Shown here: one piece after another, positions 10,008-21,225 of the stretch | How positions within the stretch are numbered: the first letter of the stretch is position 1 | Layout: every line of letters starts with the position of its first letter | DNA from: Desulfobacterales bacterium | GTDB taxonomy: Bacteria; Desulfobacterota; Desulfobacteria; Desulfobacterales; Desulfosalsimonadaceae | Direction: 5' to 3' | Length of the DNA stretch: 61,838 bases | NCBI GenBank assembly: GCA_034520365.1 | Contig: JAXHNP010000006.1 | Span: forward strand, 1,357,501-1,419,338 | Notes under the pieces: generated by a model | Told to the model about the DNA's origin: nothing | Databases searched by the model: none | What the model saw: the letters and a program-made list of their open reading frames with translations, nothing else | Position numbers and translations under genes: made by a program

Positions 10008-10766
10008 TTGAATGAAAACCGCTTCAAATCTTGCTTGAGGCCGGTTTCCTTCGGCCGGTATATAAGGGCGATCCGGATCCGGAAAGGGATCAAGCTGCAG
10101 ACGGTTGCCGATGATATCGGAATCAGTCTGCATCAGCTGTATTTAATTGAAACCGAGGATCATGATGAGCTTCCGAATGCGGATTTCGTCAAAGAGGTGC
10201 TCAGGTCCTATGCGAACTACATAGAGATTGACGCGGATGACCTGATTGATCGTTACGAAATCAACCGATCCGCTACTTTGCCGTCGCGCCGGTCCGGGAA
10301 AAGAAAAGAGCGCACCGGGGTGATGAGCATGCTTCCCCGGCTGTTTCTGGCGCTGGTTGTAGTCCTTGCAATGGGGGGGCTTTTGTCCGCATCTGTCTAT
10401 TACGGCTGGCAGTCCCTGTTTGACCGGAATAATCAATCTGAAGCCACATCACCGCGTGAGGCATCTGCCGCGCCAAACCGGGGAGCCCATGTGTCGGACA
10501 GTCTCGTGCTGACCATTGATGCCACCGAAAAAACCTGGATCAAGATTAATATTGATGGCGAGGAGCCATTGGAATATCTCCTGCGGCCCAAGGATCATGT
10601 GGAGCTCGAAGCCGGCAGCCACTACCATATGCTTATCGGCAATGCCGGGGGGCTTGAGATGAAATTAAACGGAGAGCCCGTCAGGATCAACGGAAAGAGC
10701 GGTGAAGTGGTGACTCTGGAGCTGCCCCGTCCAAAAACGAATCGCATCAAAAATAATGCTGAGTGA
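10008..10766 (+). CDS. rodZ: RodZ-like helix-turn-helix membrane protein
   Basis: This 252-residue protein has the RodZ arrangement. A cytoplasmic helix-turn-helix (about 10-80, with IRIRKGIKLQTVADD and ISLHQLYLIE) comes first, then a basic linker, one membrane helix near 105-130, and a periplasmic beta-rich domain (about 165-245, from LVLTIDATEKTWIKI to VVTLELP) typical of RodZ C-termini. RodZ links MreB to the cell-wall elongation machinery. The reading starts at TTG 10008 because no in-frame ATG precedes the HTH; this start is uncertain. The stop overlaps mgtE. Confidence 0.8.
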   Translation: MNENRFKSCLRPVSFGRYIRAIRIRKGIKLQTVADDIGISLHQLYLIETEDHDELPNADFVKEVLRSYANYIEIDADDLIDRYEINRSATLPSRRSGKRKERTGVMSMLPRLFLALVVVLAMGGLLSASVYYGWQSLFDRNNQSEATSPREASAAPNRGAHVSDSLVLTIDATEKTWIKINIDGEEPLEYLLRPKDHVELEAGSHYHMLIGNAGGLEMKLNGEPVRINGKSGEVVTLELPRPKTNRIKNNAE

Positions 10767-12111
10767 ACGCAACAAAATACTGATCGAGACCATTAAGCGG
10801 CTGCTGCGGCGCGGCTCCGAAGCCCGGCTGAAAAAAATTATCAGTAAGATCCATGCGGCGGATCTTTCCGCTGTTTTCCCCTCGCTTTCCGCCTATAACC
10901 AGCGAAACCTCTTTAAATTAATCGATGACCAGGAAAAGCGCGGCGTTATCCTGAGCGAACTCGACGAGGATATCATCCTCACGCTGATCGATGATCTAAG
11001 CGTTGATGAATTGGTCAAAATCCTCGAATACATGCCTTCTGATGACGGCGGCGCCCTGATTCGTCTGCTGTCCGCGGATAAGGCGGATGCGGTTATTGAA
11101 CGGATGAAAAAAGAGGGTGCAGAGGACGTTGAAGGCCTTCTGCAGTATGAGGATGATACGGCCGGGGCCATAATGATCCCGGATTTCATCGCATTAAATG
11201 AGGAGATGACCGCCGGGGAAGTTATAGAACTGCTTCAGACGAAAGAATACAAAGATATTGAGATGCCCTTCTATATCTATGTGGTGGATGAGGGCAATCA
11301 GCTGGTGGGGGTCTGTTCGCTGCGGCAGCTGGTGGTTGTGCCGGCGGAGACGCCGCTTAAGCAATTTATGTCCACAGACGTGATTTCTGTGCGAACGGAC
11401 ATGGATCAGGAAGAGGTGGCAAAGATTGTGGCCCGTTACAATTTTCTGGCTGTGCCGGTCGTGAATGAAGATCAGCAGATGGTGGGGATTGTAACGGTTG
11501 ATGACGTAATCGACGTATTCCGGGAAGAGGCCACAGAGGACATACTGAAAATGGCCGGTGTCGGCGAGGAGTTTGTAGAGACCAAATCCGTCCTCCGCAG
11601 CACGCGGATCCGGCTGCCCTGGTTGTTTGCAAGTTTTGTGGGCGGGATTATCGCGGTATTTATTATCGATCATTTTGAGCAAAGTTTAAAGGAAGTCGCC
11701 TACTTGGCCGCGTTTATACCGGTTATCATGGGCATGGGCGGAAATATCGGGATTCAATCCTCTACTATTGTCGTTCGCGGTATTGCCACCGGCCGCATTA
11801 ATATCCGACATTTGTGGCAGGTGGTATCCAAGGAACTCATGGTGGGGCTGATTCTCGGGGGCGTGTATGGTCTGCTCCTGGCCACCCTGGCCCATCTTCA
11901 TTACAACGCCGGGTGGGTTGCCATTTCCGTCGGTGCCGGAGTTGCCTCGTCAATGGCCCTTGCCGCGCTGGTGGGCTCGCTTTTGCCCATGATCTTCGCC
12001 CGGTTCGACGTTGATCCGGCGGTAGCCACCGGTCCGTTTGTCACCACATCCATTGATATTATAAGCGTTTTCTTCTATTTCCAGCTTGCCACGTTTTTTC
12101 TCGGTCTTTAG
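10756..12111 (+). CDS. mgtE: Magnesium transporter MgtE
   Basis: This 451-residue protein has the three MgtE parts. First is an N-terminal helical domain (1-130) with DLSAVFPSLS- and DDGGALIRLL-type repeats. A CBS pair (about 135-260, with MSTDVISV and LAVPVVNEDQQMVGIVT) follows, and then five membrane helices at 280-450, including the GGNIGIQSS segment. It conducts Mg2+ and is gated by Mg2+ binding to the cytosolic domains. The start overlaps the end of the rodZ-like gene by 11 bases, suggesting coupled translation. No Mg2+ riboswitch is seen upstream. Confidence 0.95.
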   Translation: MLSERNKILIETIKRLLRRGSEARLKKIISKIHAADLSAVFPSLSAYNQRNLFKLIDDQEKRGVILSELDEDIILTLIDDLSVDELVKILEYMPSDDGGALIRLLSADKADAVIERMKKEGAEDVEGLLQYEDDTAGAIMIPDFIALNEEMTAGEVIELLQTKEYKDIEMPFYIYVVDEGNQLVGVCSLRQLVVVPAETPLKQFMSTDVISVRTDMDQEEVAKIVARYNFLAVPVVNEDQQMVGIVTVDDVIDVFREEATEDILKMAGVGEEFVETKSVLRSTRIRLPWLFASFVGGIIAVFIIDHFEQSLKEVAYLAAFIPVIMGMGGNIGIQSSTIVVRGIATGRINIRHLWQVVSKELMVGLILGGVYGLLLATLAHLHYNAGWVAISVGAGVASSMALAALVGSLLPMIFARFDVDPAVATGPFVTTSIDIISVFFYFQLATFFLGL

Positions 12112-12114
12112 TTC

Positions 12115-12885
12115 ATGTCAACCATATCCACTTCCGGTATTCTGCTCCGCCGAATTGAATACGGGGAGCATGACCTGATTGTCACCCTGCTGACCTTTGA
12201 TTACGGCAAGGTCACCATGATGGCCAAATATGCCCGGAAAAGCAAAAAACGCTTCTCCGGGACGCTGGAGCTTTTCTCTGAGATGACACTTGTCGCTGCG
12301 CTGCCCCGAAAAGGAGGGCTTCCGGTGATCAAGGAGGCCGCGCTACAGCAGCCGTTTGCCAGCATCCGGGGACACCCTTTGAACACCGCGTATGCCAGTT
12401 ACTGGACCGAATTGGTATTTGCCTGGCTGGAAGAGGGAAAGCCGCAGCAGAAGATCTATCAGCTGCTCAGATACAGCTTGACGGCCCTGGATACGGGCGA
12501 AAATCCCGGGGTCACCAGCATTGTGTTTCAACTCTATTTTTTGAGCTTCTCCGGCCTCTCCCCGGATTTAAGGCAGTGCAGCCGCTGCCGGAAGGATTTG
12601 GAAAAACTCCGGGGCGATCGGTTTGGTTTTGATCTTGCTAAGGGCGGGCTGGTATGTCAAGGATGTTTGTCGGATCAACCGATACGGCACCAGCTTTCCC
12701 GGGGAACTGTCAAGCAGCTCCTCTGGATTCAGGCAAGCCGTCCGGGAAATGCCGGCCGCCTTAAATTCACGGATTTGGCGGTTAAAGAGGGCTTGCCGTT
12801 TTTGGAGGCCTTTGTCCCCTATCATCTGGGCCGGGAGCCCAAGAGCCTGAAGTTTTTGAATCAAATGCGGACCTTTAAATTCTGA
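12115..12885 (+). CDS. recO: DNA repair protein RecO
   Basis: This 256-residue protein fits RecO. An N-terminal OB fold begins near SGILLRRIEYGEHDLIVTLLT, a helical middle follows, and there is a zinc site with C-x2-C (CSRCRK, near 155) and C-x2-C (CQGC, near 180). RecO loads RecA with RecR during RecF-pathway repair. It starts three bases after mgtE. Confidence 0.93.
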   Translation: MSTISTSGILLRRIEYGEHDLIVTLLTFDYGKVTMMAKYARKSKKRFSGTLELFSEMTLVAALPRKGGLPVIKEAALQQPFASIRGHPLNTAYASYWTELVFAWLEEGKPQQKIYQLLRYSLTALDTGENPGVTSIVFQLYFLSFSGLSPDLRQCSRCRKDLEKLRGDRFGFDLAKGGLVCQGCLSDQPIRHQLSRGTVKQLLWIQASRPGNAGRLKFTDLAVKEGLPFLEAFVPYHLGREPKSLKFLNQMRTFKF

Positions 12886-12892
12886 ACCGGTA

Positions 12893-13942
12893 ATGGCTGC
12901 ATCCATTCAAGACATACTCGAAAATGAATCCATCCAGGCCTCCGCCCCCTGTCGGGTGGATATGGGGGGGACGCTTGATATCAGCAGTTTTTATTATCCT
13001 TTGGCCTATCTTGGCCCCTGCACGGTCAATATCGCGGTCAATCTGCAAACCGCCGTGCGGCTGAGCCCGCATCAGGAAGGGTATGTCCGGATTTCCTCCC
13101 GGGGGTTTGAAAGTGCTGAATACAGGCTGGATGAGCTGCCGTTTGCCCATCCCATGGGGCTGATGTTTGCCGTTGCCGCCTATTATCGCATAGACGGCAT
13201 TCATATCCAAATTGATTCCGCATCTCCGCCCCAAAGCGCGCTGGGCGGTTCCTCGGTGGCGGCGGTGGCCATGATCGGTGCTTATCAGAAACTGTTTGCG
13301 AAGATGGGAAAGCAGGCCCTGCCAAAGGATCAAATAGCGCTTCTGGCGCATGCCATTGAACAGAGCATTGCCGGGGTCCCATGCGGGCTTCAGGACCAGC
13401 TGGCTGCGGTATACGGCGGTGTGCATGCCTGGTCCTGGGAAAGCCGGGCAGGGCGCCCGGTTTATGAGCAAAAACCGCTGGTCCCGGCGGCAACGCATTC
13501 ATTGCTTGACAAATCCCTTCTGCTGGCCTATTGCGGAATACCTCACGTTTCAAAAGATATTAACAGCCGATGGGTTAACGGGTTTCTTGCCGGCCATACC
13601 CGCAGGGAATGGGTGGAAATTGCCGGGTGCACGAGAGAATTCGCCGGGGCCATTGAAAATTTGGATTATGATGCGGCTGTTTACTGGATGAATCGGGAGA
13701 CAGATATTCGGTGTCAGCTCACCCCGGATGTGCTGGATGAGACCGGCGCCCGCCTGGTTGCTGCCGCACGGGAGACCGGGTGCGGGGCCAGATTCTGCGG
13801 CGCCGGGGGCGGCGGCTGCCTCTGGGCGATAGGGACTCCGGATAATATTCAGGCGCTGCGCGGCAAATGGTCTGATATTTTGGATGCTGTGCCGGATGGC
13901 CGGCTTTTGGACGCATCAATAGATGCGGACGGGTTGATGTAA
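12893..13942 (+). CDS. GHMP-family kinase, substrate unknown
   Basis: This 349-residue kinase has the GHMP signatures: an N-terminal APCRVDMGGT segment, the phosphate-binding loop PPQSALGGSSVAA (about 110-122), and a C-terminal glycine-rich GARFCGAGGGGCLWA. GHMP kinases phosphorylate small molecules such as galactose, mevalonate, homoserine or heptose phosphates. The layout is nearest to sugar kinases of the galactokinase/heptose-phosphate type, but the substrate cannot be set from sequence. It lies between recO and glyQ in a compact run; this gives no functional clue. Confidence 0.8.
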   Translation: MAASIQDILENESIQASAPCRVDMGGTLDISSFYYPLAYLGPCTVNIAVNLQTAVRLSPHQEGYVRISSRGFESAEYRLDELPFAHPMGLMFAVAAYYRIDGIHIQIDSASPPQSALGGSSVAAVAMIGAYQKLFAKMGKQALPKDQIALLAHAIEQSIAGVPCGLQDQLAAVYGGVHAWSWESRAGRPVYEQKPLVPAATHSLLDKSLLLAYCGIPHVSKDINSRWVNGFLAGHTRREWVEIAGCTREFAGAIENLDYDAAVYWMNRETDIRCQLTPDVLDETGARLVAAARETGCGARFCGAGGGGCLWAIGTPDNIQALRGKWSDILDAVPDGRLLDASIDADGLM

Positions 13943-13988
13943 AAGACTGCTTAACCGCATAATTATAAAATACAGGTGGTATCCATAG

Positions 13989-14855
13989 ATGAAGTTTCAG
14001 GACGTGATCCTTTCTTTACAGAATTTCTGGGCGCAGAAAGGCTGTATTATTGAACAGCCTTATGATCTGGAAGTGGGGGCCGGTACCTTTCATCCGGCAA
14101 CACTTTTAAAGGCCCTGGGGCCGGAACCCTGGAAAGTGGCTTATGTACAGCCGTCCCGGCGGCCCACGGACGGCAGGTACGGTGAAAACCCCTATCGGCT
14201 CCAGCATTATTATCAGTTCCAGGTGATTCTTAAACCTTCCCCGCTGGATGTGCAGACCCAGTTTCTGCAAAGTCTCAAAAAACTGGGCATCGATGCGCTG
14301 GAACACGATATCCGGTTTATTGAGGATGACTGGGAATCCCCGACCCTGGGTGCCGCCGGCCTGGGCTGGGAGGTTTGGCTGGACGGGATGGAGATCACCC
14401 AGTTCACCTATTTTCAGATGACCGGAAGCATTGAGGTGCATCCGGTGTCTGTGGAAATCACCTATGGCCTGGAGCGGATCTGCATGTACCTGCAGGGTGT
14501 GGACAATGTGTTTGACCTGAAATGGAATGATCGTTTGAATTACGGGGATATTCATCATCGGGAGGAGGTGGAGCAGTCCACGTATAATTTTGAAGCTGCG
14601 GATGTTGAGATGCTGTTTGACTTTTTCAGTAAATTTGAAGCCGAGTCCACCCGCATCATTGCGGATGATCTGGTGGTGCCGGCGTATGAATACTGCCTTA
14701 AATGTTCGCATGTCTTTAATCTTCTCGATGCCCGCGGCGCCATCAGCGTGACCGAGCGAACCGGCTATATCGCCCGAATTCGGCAGCTGGCCCGGAAGTG
14801 TTCCGAGGCATACATTCGTCAGCGCGAAGCCTTGGGGCATCCGTTGATGGGTTAG
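13989..14855 (+). CDS. glyQ: Glycine--tRNA ligase alpha subunit
   Basis: The 288-residue product carries the class II synthetase core of bacterial GlyQ, starting [15 protein letters not shown] and including [19 protein letters not shown] and [20 protein letters not shown]. With GlyS it forms the alpha2beta2 enzyme that charges tRNA-Gly. The AGGTGG ribosome site precedes the ATG. The TAG stop codon is the first part of a tandem repeat array that fills the gap to glyS. Confidence 0.97.
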   Translation: MKFQDVILSLQNFWAQKGCIIEQPYDLEVGAGTFHPATLLKALGPEPWKVAYVQPSRRPTDGRYGENPYRLQHYYQFQVILKPSPLDVQTQFLQSLKKLGIDALEHDIRFIEDDWESPTLGAAGLGWEVWLDGMEITQFTYFQMTGSIEVHPVSVEITYGLERICMYLQGVDNVFDLKWNDRLNYGDIHHREEVEQSTYNFEAADVEMLFDFFSKFEAESTRIIADDLVVPAYEYCLKCSHVFNLLDARGAISVTERTGYIARIRQLARKCSEAYIRQREALGHPLMG

Positions 14856-14907
14856 GTATTGGGTGTTGAATATTAGGTATTGGGTATTAGGTGTTAGGTG
14901 TTAGGGA
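14850..14907. repeat. TTAGGTATTGGG-type tandem repeat between glyQ and glyS
   Basis: The stretch is built of degenerate 7-12 base units of the form TTAGGT(A/G)TT(G/A)GG, for example GGGTTAGGTATTGGG and TATTAGGTGTTAGG. It begins at the glyQ stop codon and fills most of the 98-base gap before glyS. The same unit appears at 27297-27329. Confidence 0.8.
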
Positions 14908-14953
14908 CAGACAATTTATACCTAAATTTAGGTTACATTAACATGAGGAAATA

Positions 14954-17044
14954 ATGGCTCAGCTACTGGTTGAAATCGGAACCGAAGAACTCCCGGCCGG
15001 CTATATCGGGCCGGCCTTGAAAGCATTTTCTGGTAGTTTGCTTCAGTATCTGGATCAGCACCGGATTTCCCACGGAGAGGCTCGCGTGTTCGGCACCCCG
15101 CGGCGGCTTGCGGTCATGATCGATGATGTGGCGGACCGGCAGACGCCCCAGACCCAGGAACTCATGGGGCCGCCGGCAAAAGTGGCATTTGATGAAAGCG
15201 GCACGCCGACAGTAGCGGCGAAAAAGTTTGCCGAAAAAAACGGCGTCCCGCTCGACCGGCTCTTGGTCAGGGAGACGGAGAAGGGGCGATACGTGGTGGC
15301 ACGAAAAACCGATCCGGCCCGGGCCACAAAAACGATGCTGAAAAACTCACTGGCCGGCCTTGTCCTGGCCATTCCGTTTCCAAAGACCATGCGGTGGTCG
15401 AATTTGAATATCTTATTCGCCCGACCCATTCACTCTTTGCTGGCTCTTCTTGGCGATCAGGTCATATCGTTTACAGTGGGCGAGATCAAAAGCAATCGCT
15501 ATACCTTCGGGCACCGGTTTCTGTATCCCAAAAAAATCAAGCTCTCCGATGCCGCAGCGTATCTGCCGGCATTAAAAGATGCGTGGGTAATTACCGATAT
15601 TAAAGCGCGCCGGGTCCAAATGGAACAGCAGATGGCGGAGGCGGTCAAACCGGTGGGCGGCTCCGTGCTGCCGGATGCGGAGCTGGTGGATATTGTCACG
15701 AACCTGATCGAATATCCGGCCACGGTTTTGGGCGCCTTTGATGAACGGTTTCTGGAGATTCCGCGTGAAGTCCTGATCACCGCCATGCGCGAGCACCAGC
15801 GCTATTTTGCGGTGGTGGATAAAGAGAATCGGGTCATGCCCTGTTTTCTGGCTGTCAACAATACCCTGGCCAAAGACATGGACCTGATCAAGCGCGGGCA
15901 TGAACGGGTGCTTAAGGCCCGATTGGAGGATGCCCGGTTCTTTTTCAAAACGGACTTAAATGTCTCCCCTGACGACATGACCGAAAAGTTAAAGCACGTG
16001 CTGTTTCAGGCGGATCTGGGCTCTGTGTTTGACAAGGTGAGCCGGGTCAGAAGCGTTGCCGAAAAGATAGCCGGTCACCTGGCCCTGGCGCCGGAGACCG
16101 CAAAGCAGCTGGACCGGGCGGCCTGGTTATCCAAGGCCGACCTGGTCTCCCAGATGGTAAACGAATTTCCCAAACTCCAGGGGGTGATGGGCCGCATTTA
16201 TGCCCGGGCCGCCGGTGAAGAAAAACTTTGCGCCCAGGCCATAGAAGAGCACTACCGGCCCGTATATTCCGGCGGCCAGCTTCCGGAAACCGTTCCCGGC
16301 AGTGTTTTAAGCATTTCTGAAAAGATTGATACCATCTGCGGATGTTTTTTGATCGGGCTGATCCCATCGGGCGCGTCTGACCCCTATGCGCTCAGGCGGC
16401 AGGGTATCGGGCTCTTGCAGATTATCCTGGCAAATGGTTTTGCCCTGTCTTTAAATGAGCTGATCGCGATGAGCCTTGCCACGTTTAAGGACATAAAGCC
16501 CCATACGTCTTTTGAGGAAGCTGCCGGGCAGGCAGAATCATTTTTGATGAACCGCCTGGCGCATATATTGGAATCCGAAGGGATTGCCAGGGATGCCGTG
16601 GCAGCCGTCCTTTCGGTCTCTCAATCCGATGAGCTGCCGGTTATTGCCGAGAAGGCCCGCTCGCTTCAGCAGCTTAAAAACGAGCCGGAATTTGATACCC
16701 TGGCGACCGGCTTTAAGCGCGTGGTGAACATCATCCGAAAGGCGGACCCCGCGGACACGGCAAATGAAACAGTGGAGCCCTCGCTTTTTGAGTATCCGGC
16801 GGAAAACGCCCTGTTTGATAAGTTTACGGCCATTCGGGAAGAGGTCAGACAAATGCTGGCAGAGAGGCGGATTGACCAGGCATTTACTGCGGTCGCCGCG
16901 CTGCGCAGTCCGGTGGACCAATTTTTTGACGATGTGCTGGTAATGAGTGATAATGCCGGGCTGCGGCAGAACCGCCTGGCGTTGTTAAGCCGGATATCCC
17001 GGCTATTTGCGTTACTGGCGGATTTTTCGAAAATTTCAACATAG
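14954..17044 (+). CDS. glyS: Glycine--tRNA ligase beta subunit
   Basis: This 696-residue protein is a full-length GlyS. It opens with the typical LLVEIGTEELPAGYI and includes the FGTPRRLAV segment, an HD-like region around REHQRYFAV and SDPYALRRQ, and a C-terminal anticodon-binding region ending near ALLADFSKI. It recognises tRNA-Gly and partners with GlyQ. The AGGAAAT ribosome site sits after the repeat array, so glyS can be translated on its own even if the array disturbs coupling. Confidence 0.97.
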   Translation: MAQLLVEIGTEELPAGYIGPALKAFSGSLLQYLDQHRISHGEARVFGTPRRLAVMIDDVADRQTPQTQELMGPPAKVAFDESGTPTVAAKKFAEKNGVPLDRLLVRETEKGRYVVARKTDPARATKTMLKNSLAGLVLAIPFPKTMRWSNLNILFARPIHSLLALLGDQVISFTVGEIKSNRYTFGHRFLYPKKIKLSDAAAYLPALKDAWVITDIKARRVQMEQQMAEAVKPVGGSVLPDAELVDIVTNLIEYPATVLGAFDERFLEIPREVLITAMREHQRYFAVVDKENRVMPCFLAVNNTLAKDMDLIKRGHERVLKARLEDARFFFKTDLNVSPDDMTEKLKHVLFQADLGSVFDKVSRVRSVAEKIAGHLALAPETAKQLDRAAWLSKADLVSQMVNEFPKLQGVMGRIYARAAGEEKLCAQAIEEHYRPVYSGGQLPETVPGSVLSISEKIDTICGCFLIGLIPSGASDPYALRRQGIGLLQIILANGFALSLNELIAMSLATFKDIKPHTSFEEAAGQAESFLMNRLAHILESEGIARDAVAAVLSVSQSDELPVIAEKARSLQQLKNEPEFDTLATGFKRVVNIIRKADPADTANETVEPSLFEYPAENALFDKFTAIREEVRQMLAERRIDQAFTAVAALRSPVDQFFDDVLVMSDNAGLRQNRLALLSRISRLFALLADFSKIST

Positions 17045-17055
17045 ATGGAGGAATT

Positions 17056-17316
17056 ATGGCCGGCTATGATCCGGAAAAGGACAAATGTATCAAGCAATGG
17101 AAAAACGAGGAAACCGGTCTTCGGATATCCATCAACCAATACGGGGAAAGCGAGCCCAAGCTGCAAATCGGCCCCCGGATTTTAATGAAAAAAGACGGCA
17201 CCGAAGGCCGACCGGCTAAAGCGGGCCGCCTGTCAATAGAGGATGTGATGTGGCTCTATGACGTAATTGATGAAGTAAAGGATGAACTGGCCGGCCTGGT
17301 GGATCCGAATAAATAG
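17056..17316 (+). CDS. Small PC4-like (transcriptional coactivator p15-like) protein
   Basis: This 86-residue protein has a strong ribosome site (GGAGGAATT-ATG). Its beta-rich core (ETGLRISINQYGESEPKLQIG) is followed by a predicted C-terminal helix (SIEDVMWLYDVIDEVKDEL). That beta-sheet-plus-helix pattern resembles bacterial PC4 domains, which bind single-stranded DNA. The similarity is by eye only. It lies 11 bases after glyS and may be cotranscribed with it. Confidence 0.65.
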   Translation: MAGYDPEKDKCIKQWKNEETGLRISINQYGESEPKLQIGPRILMKKDGTEGRPAKAGRLSIEDVMWLYDVIDEVKDELAGLVDPNK

Positions 17317-17353
17317 CCGGCTGCCCGCCGCCATTTTTTAAGGCCGTCAATGC

Positions 17354-20121
<2,768 letters not shown>

Positions 20122-20185
20122 ACTTTTTCTCTGCTTTGCGTTGACGCGGACAAATGTTTAGTGATTAGAATTGGAGGTGATAGCT

Positions 20186-20473
20186 ATGGCAGACAAAAAA
20201 CGCGTACGGGCAATCATCGAGGGACGCGTCCAGGGCGTTAATTTTCGAATGGAAACCATGCGGGCGGCTGAACAGATCGGGGTTAACGGCTGGGTCCGCA
20301 ATAAATCCGACGGAAATGTTGAGGCCCTGATAGAGGGAGATGCGGAAAAAGTCGATCAGATGCTGGAATGGTGCCGAAAGGGGCCGCCCGTTGCCAATGT
20401 AACGGATATTGATATAACAGAAGAAACTTATAAGGGCGATATGCAGGGGTTTGATGTTCGGTATACCATGTAA
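20186..20473 (+). CDS. acyP: Acylphosphatase
   Basis: This 95-residue enzyme hydrolyses acyl phosphates. The catalytic Arg lies in GRVQGVNFR and the catalytic Asn in GWVRNKSDGNVEA, both in the standard positions. The usual GVGFR loop reads GVNFR. The ATG at 20186 follows a strong GGAGGTGA ribosome site; an earlier TTG is less likely. Confidence 0.93.
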   Translation: MADKKRVRAIIEGRVQGVNFRMETMRAAEQIGVNGWVRNKSDGNVEALIEGDAEKVDQMLEWCRKGPPVANVTDIDITEETYKGDMQGFDVRYTM

Positions 20474-20522
20474 GCAAAGAATTCCGGCCTAAAGGCCAGC
20501 CAGCTTGAAAAGCAAATAAAAA

Positions 20523-20560
20523 AAGAGGCAGTAACTTCCGCAGGGAAATTACTGCCTCTT
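20523..20560. terminator. Bidirectional terminator between acyP and HU gene
   Basis: A perfect 12-bp stem AAGAGGCAGTAA (20523-20534) pairs with TTACTGCCTCTT (20549-20560). On the minus strand it is followed by TTTTTTTATTT, a canonical terminator for the HU gene; on the plus strand the T run is weaker. Confidence 0.9.
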
Positions 20561-20585
20561 AATCATTCAAATGCATTTTTGCAGC

Positions 20586-20858
20586 TTAAACCGATTCCCT
20601 TAACATCTTGCCGGGCTTGAATTTTACAACGTTGCGGGCTTTGATCTTGATGGGATCCCCGGTCTGGGGATTGCGGCCGGTTCTGGCTTTGCGGCGGACT
20701 TTCGCGAATGTGCCGAATCCTACCAGCGTCACTTTGCCATCTTTTTTCTTGAGTGCTTTGGTAACGCCGTCCATGAAGGAGTTCAACGCGGCGCTTGCAG
20801 CAACCTTTGAAATCCCGGCATCTTTGGCCATTTTTTCGACGATTTCTGCTTTAGTCAT
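20586..20858 (-). CDS. hup: HU family DNA-binding protein
   Basis: This 90-residue HU protein has the family pattern MTKAEIVEKMAK, VTLVGFGTFAKVRRKAR and GRNPQTG, ending KPGKMLRESV. It compacts and bends DNA without strong sequence preference. The AGGGAGGGAAGT stretch before the ATG gives a strong ribosome site. It is clearly a separate paralogue of the IHF-like gene at 4.4 kb. Confidence 0.93.
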   Translation of the reverse strand: MTKAEIVEKMAKDAGISKVAASAALNSFMDGVTKALKKKDGKVTLVGFGTFAKVRRKARTGRNPQTGDPIKIKARNVVKFKPGKMLRESV

Positions 20859-20912
20859 ACTTCCCTCCCTTTTTTTGATTTAAAGGTTAAAAAAGCCCTG
20901 ATTAATTGGAAC

Positions 20913-20939
20913 CTTATAGGAGGCATTACCCCATGTCAA
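20913..20939 (-). promoter_or_regulatory. Candidate promoter of the HU gene
   Basis: On the minus strand TTGACA (20939-20934) is followed after 15 bases by TATAAG (20918-20913), about 55 bases before the HU start. The spacing is slightly short, but both boxes are close to consensus. Confidence 0.5.
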
Positions 20940-21225
20940 TACATAAAATGCGATTTTTTCAATTTTTTTTAAAATAATATTCTGTTAAGCACCTTATCCA
21001 TTGCGTTTTGAACCGTCAAAGCATCAAGATGCTGTATTAGTATGAAATGATACCCCCATTATCATGGCGTCTGGCGATGTATGGCGGTTAATTTAATGCG
21101 AAGAGGCTAAACCCTGATATGGCCATGGAGAAGGGGGGTAGAAAGACCGCATTCGGAAAGGAATTTTTTTAAATTTTGCAAATCAGGCTGCCGCCGCTTC
21201 CTTATCAATTCTATGTTTCCGCAGC
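20940..21225. other. Gene-free spacer between HU promoter and ftsY
   Basis: No plausible gene is seen. Near the left end of this spacer the sequence is AT-rich. Just past the ftsY stop (minus strand) an AGGCTGC/GCAGCCT inverted repeat around 21184-21226 with a long loop could be a weak terminator for smc-ftsY. Confidence 0.4.

Noticed and set aside
14106-14840. 244-residue antisense ORF opposite glyQ
   Set aside because: It lies wholly within glyQ, which is certain, and the product has no recognisable features.
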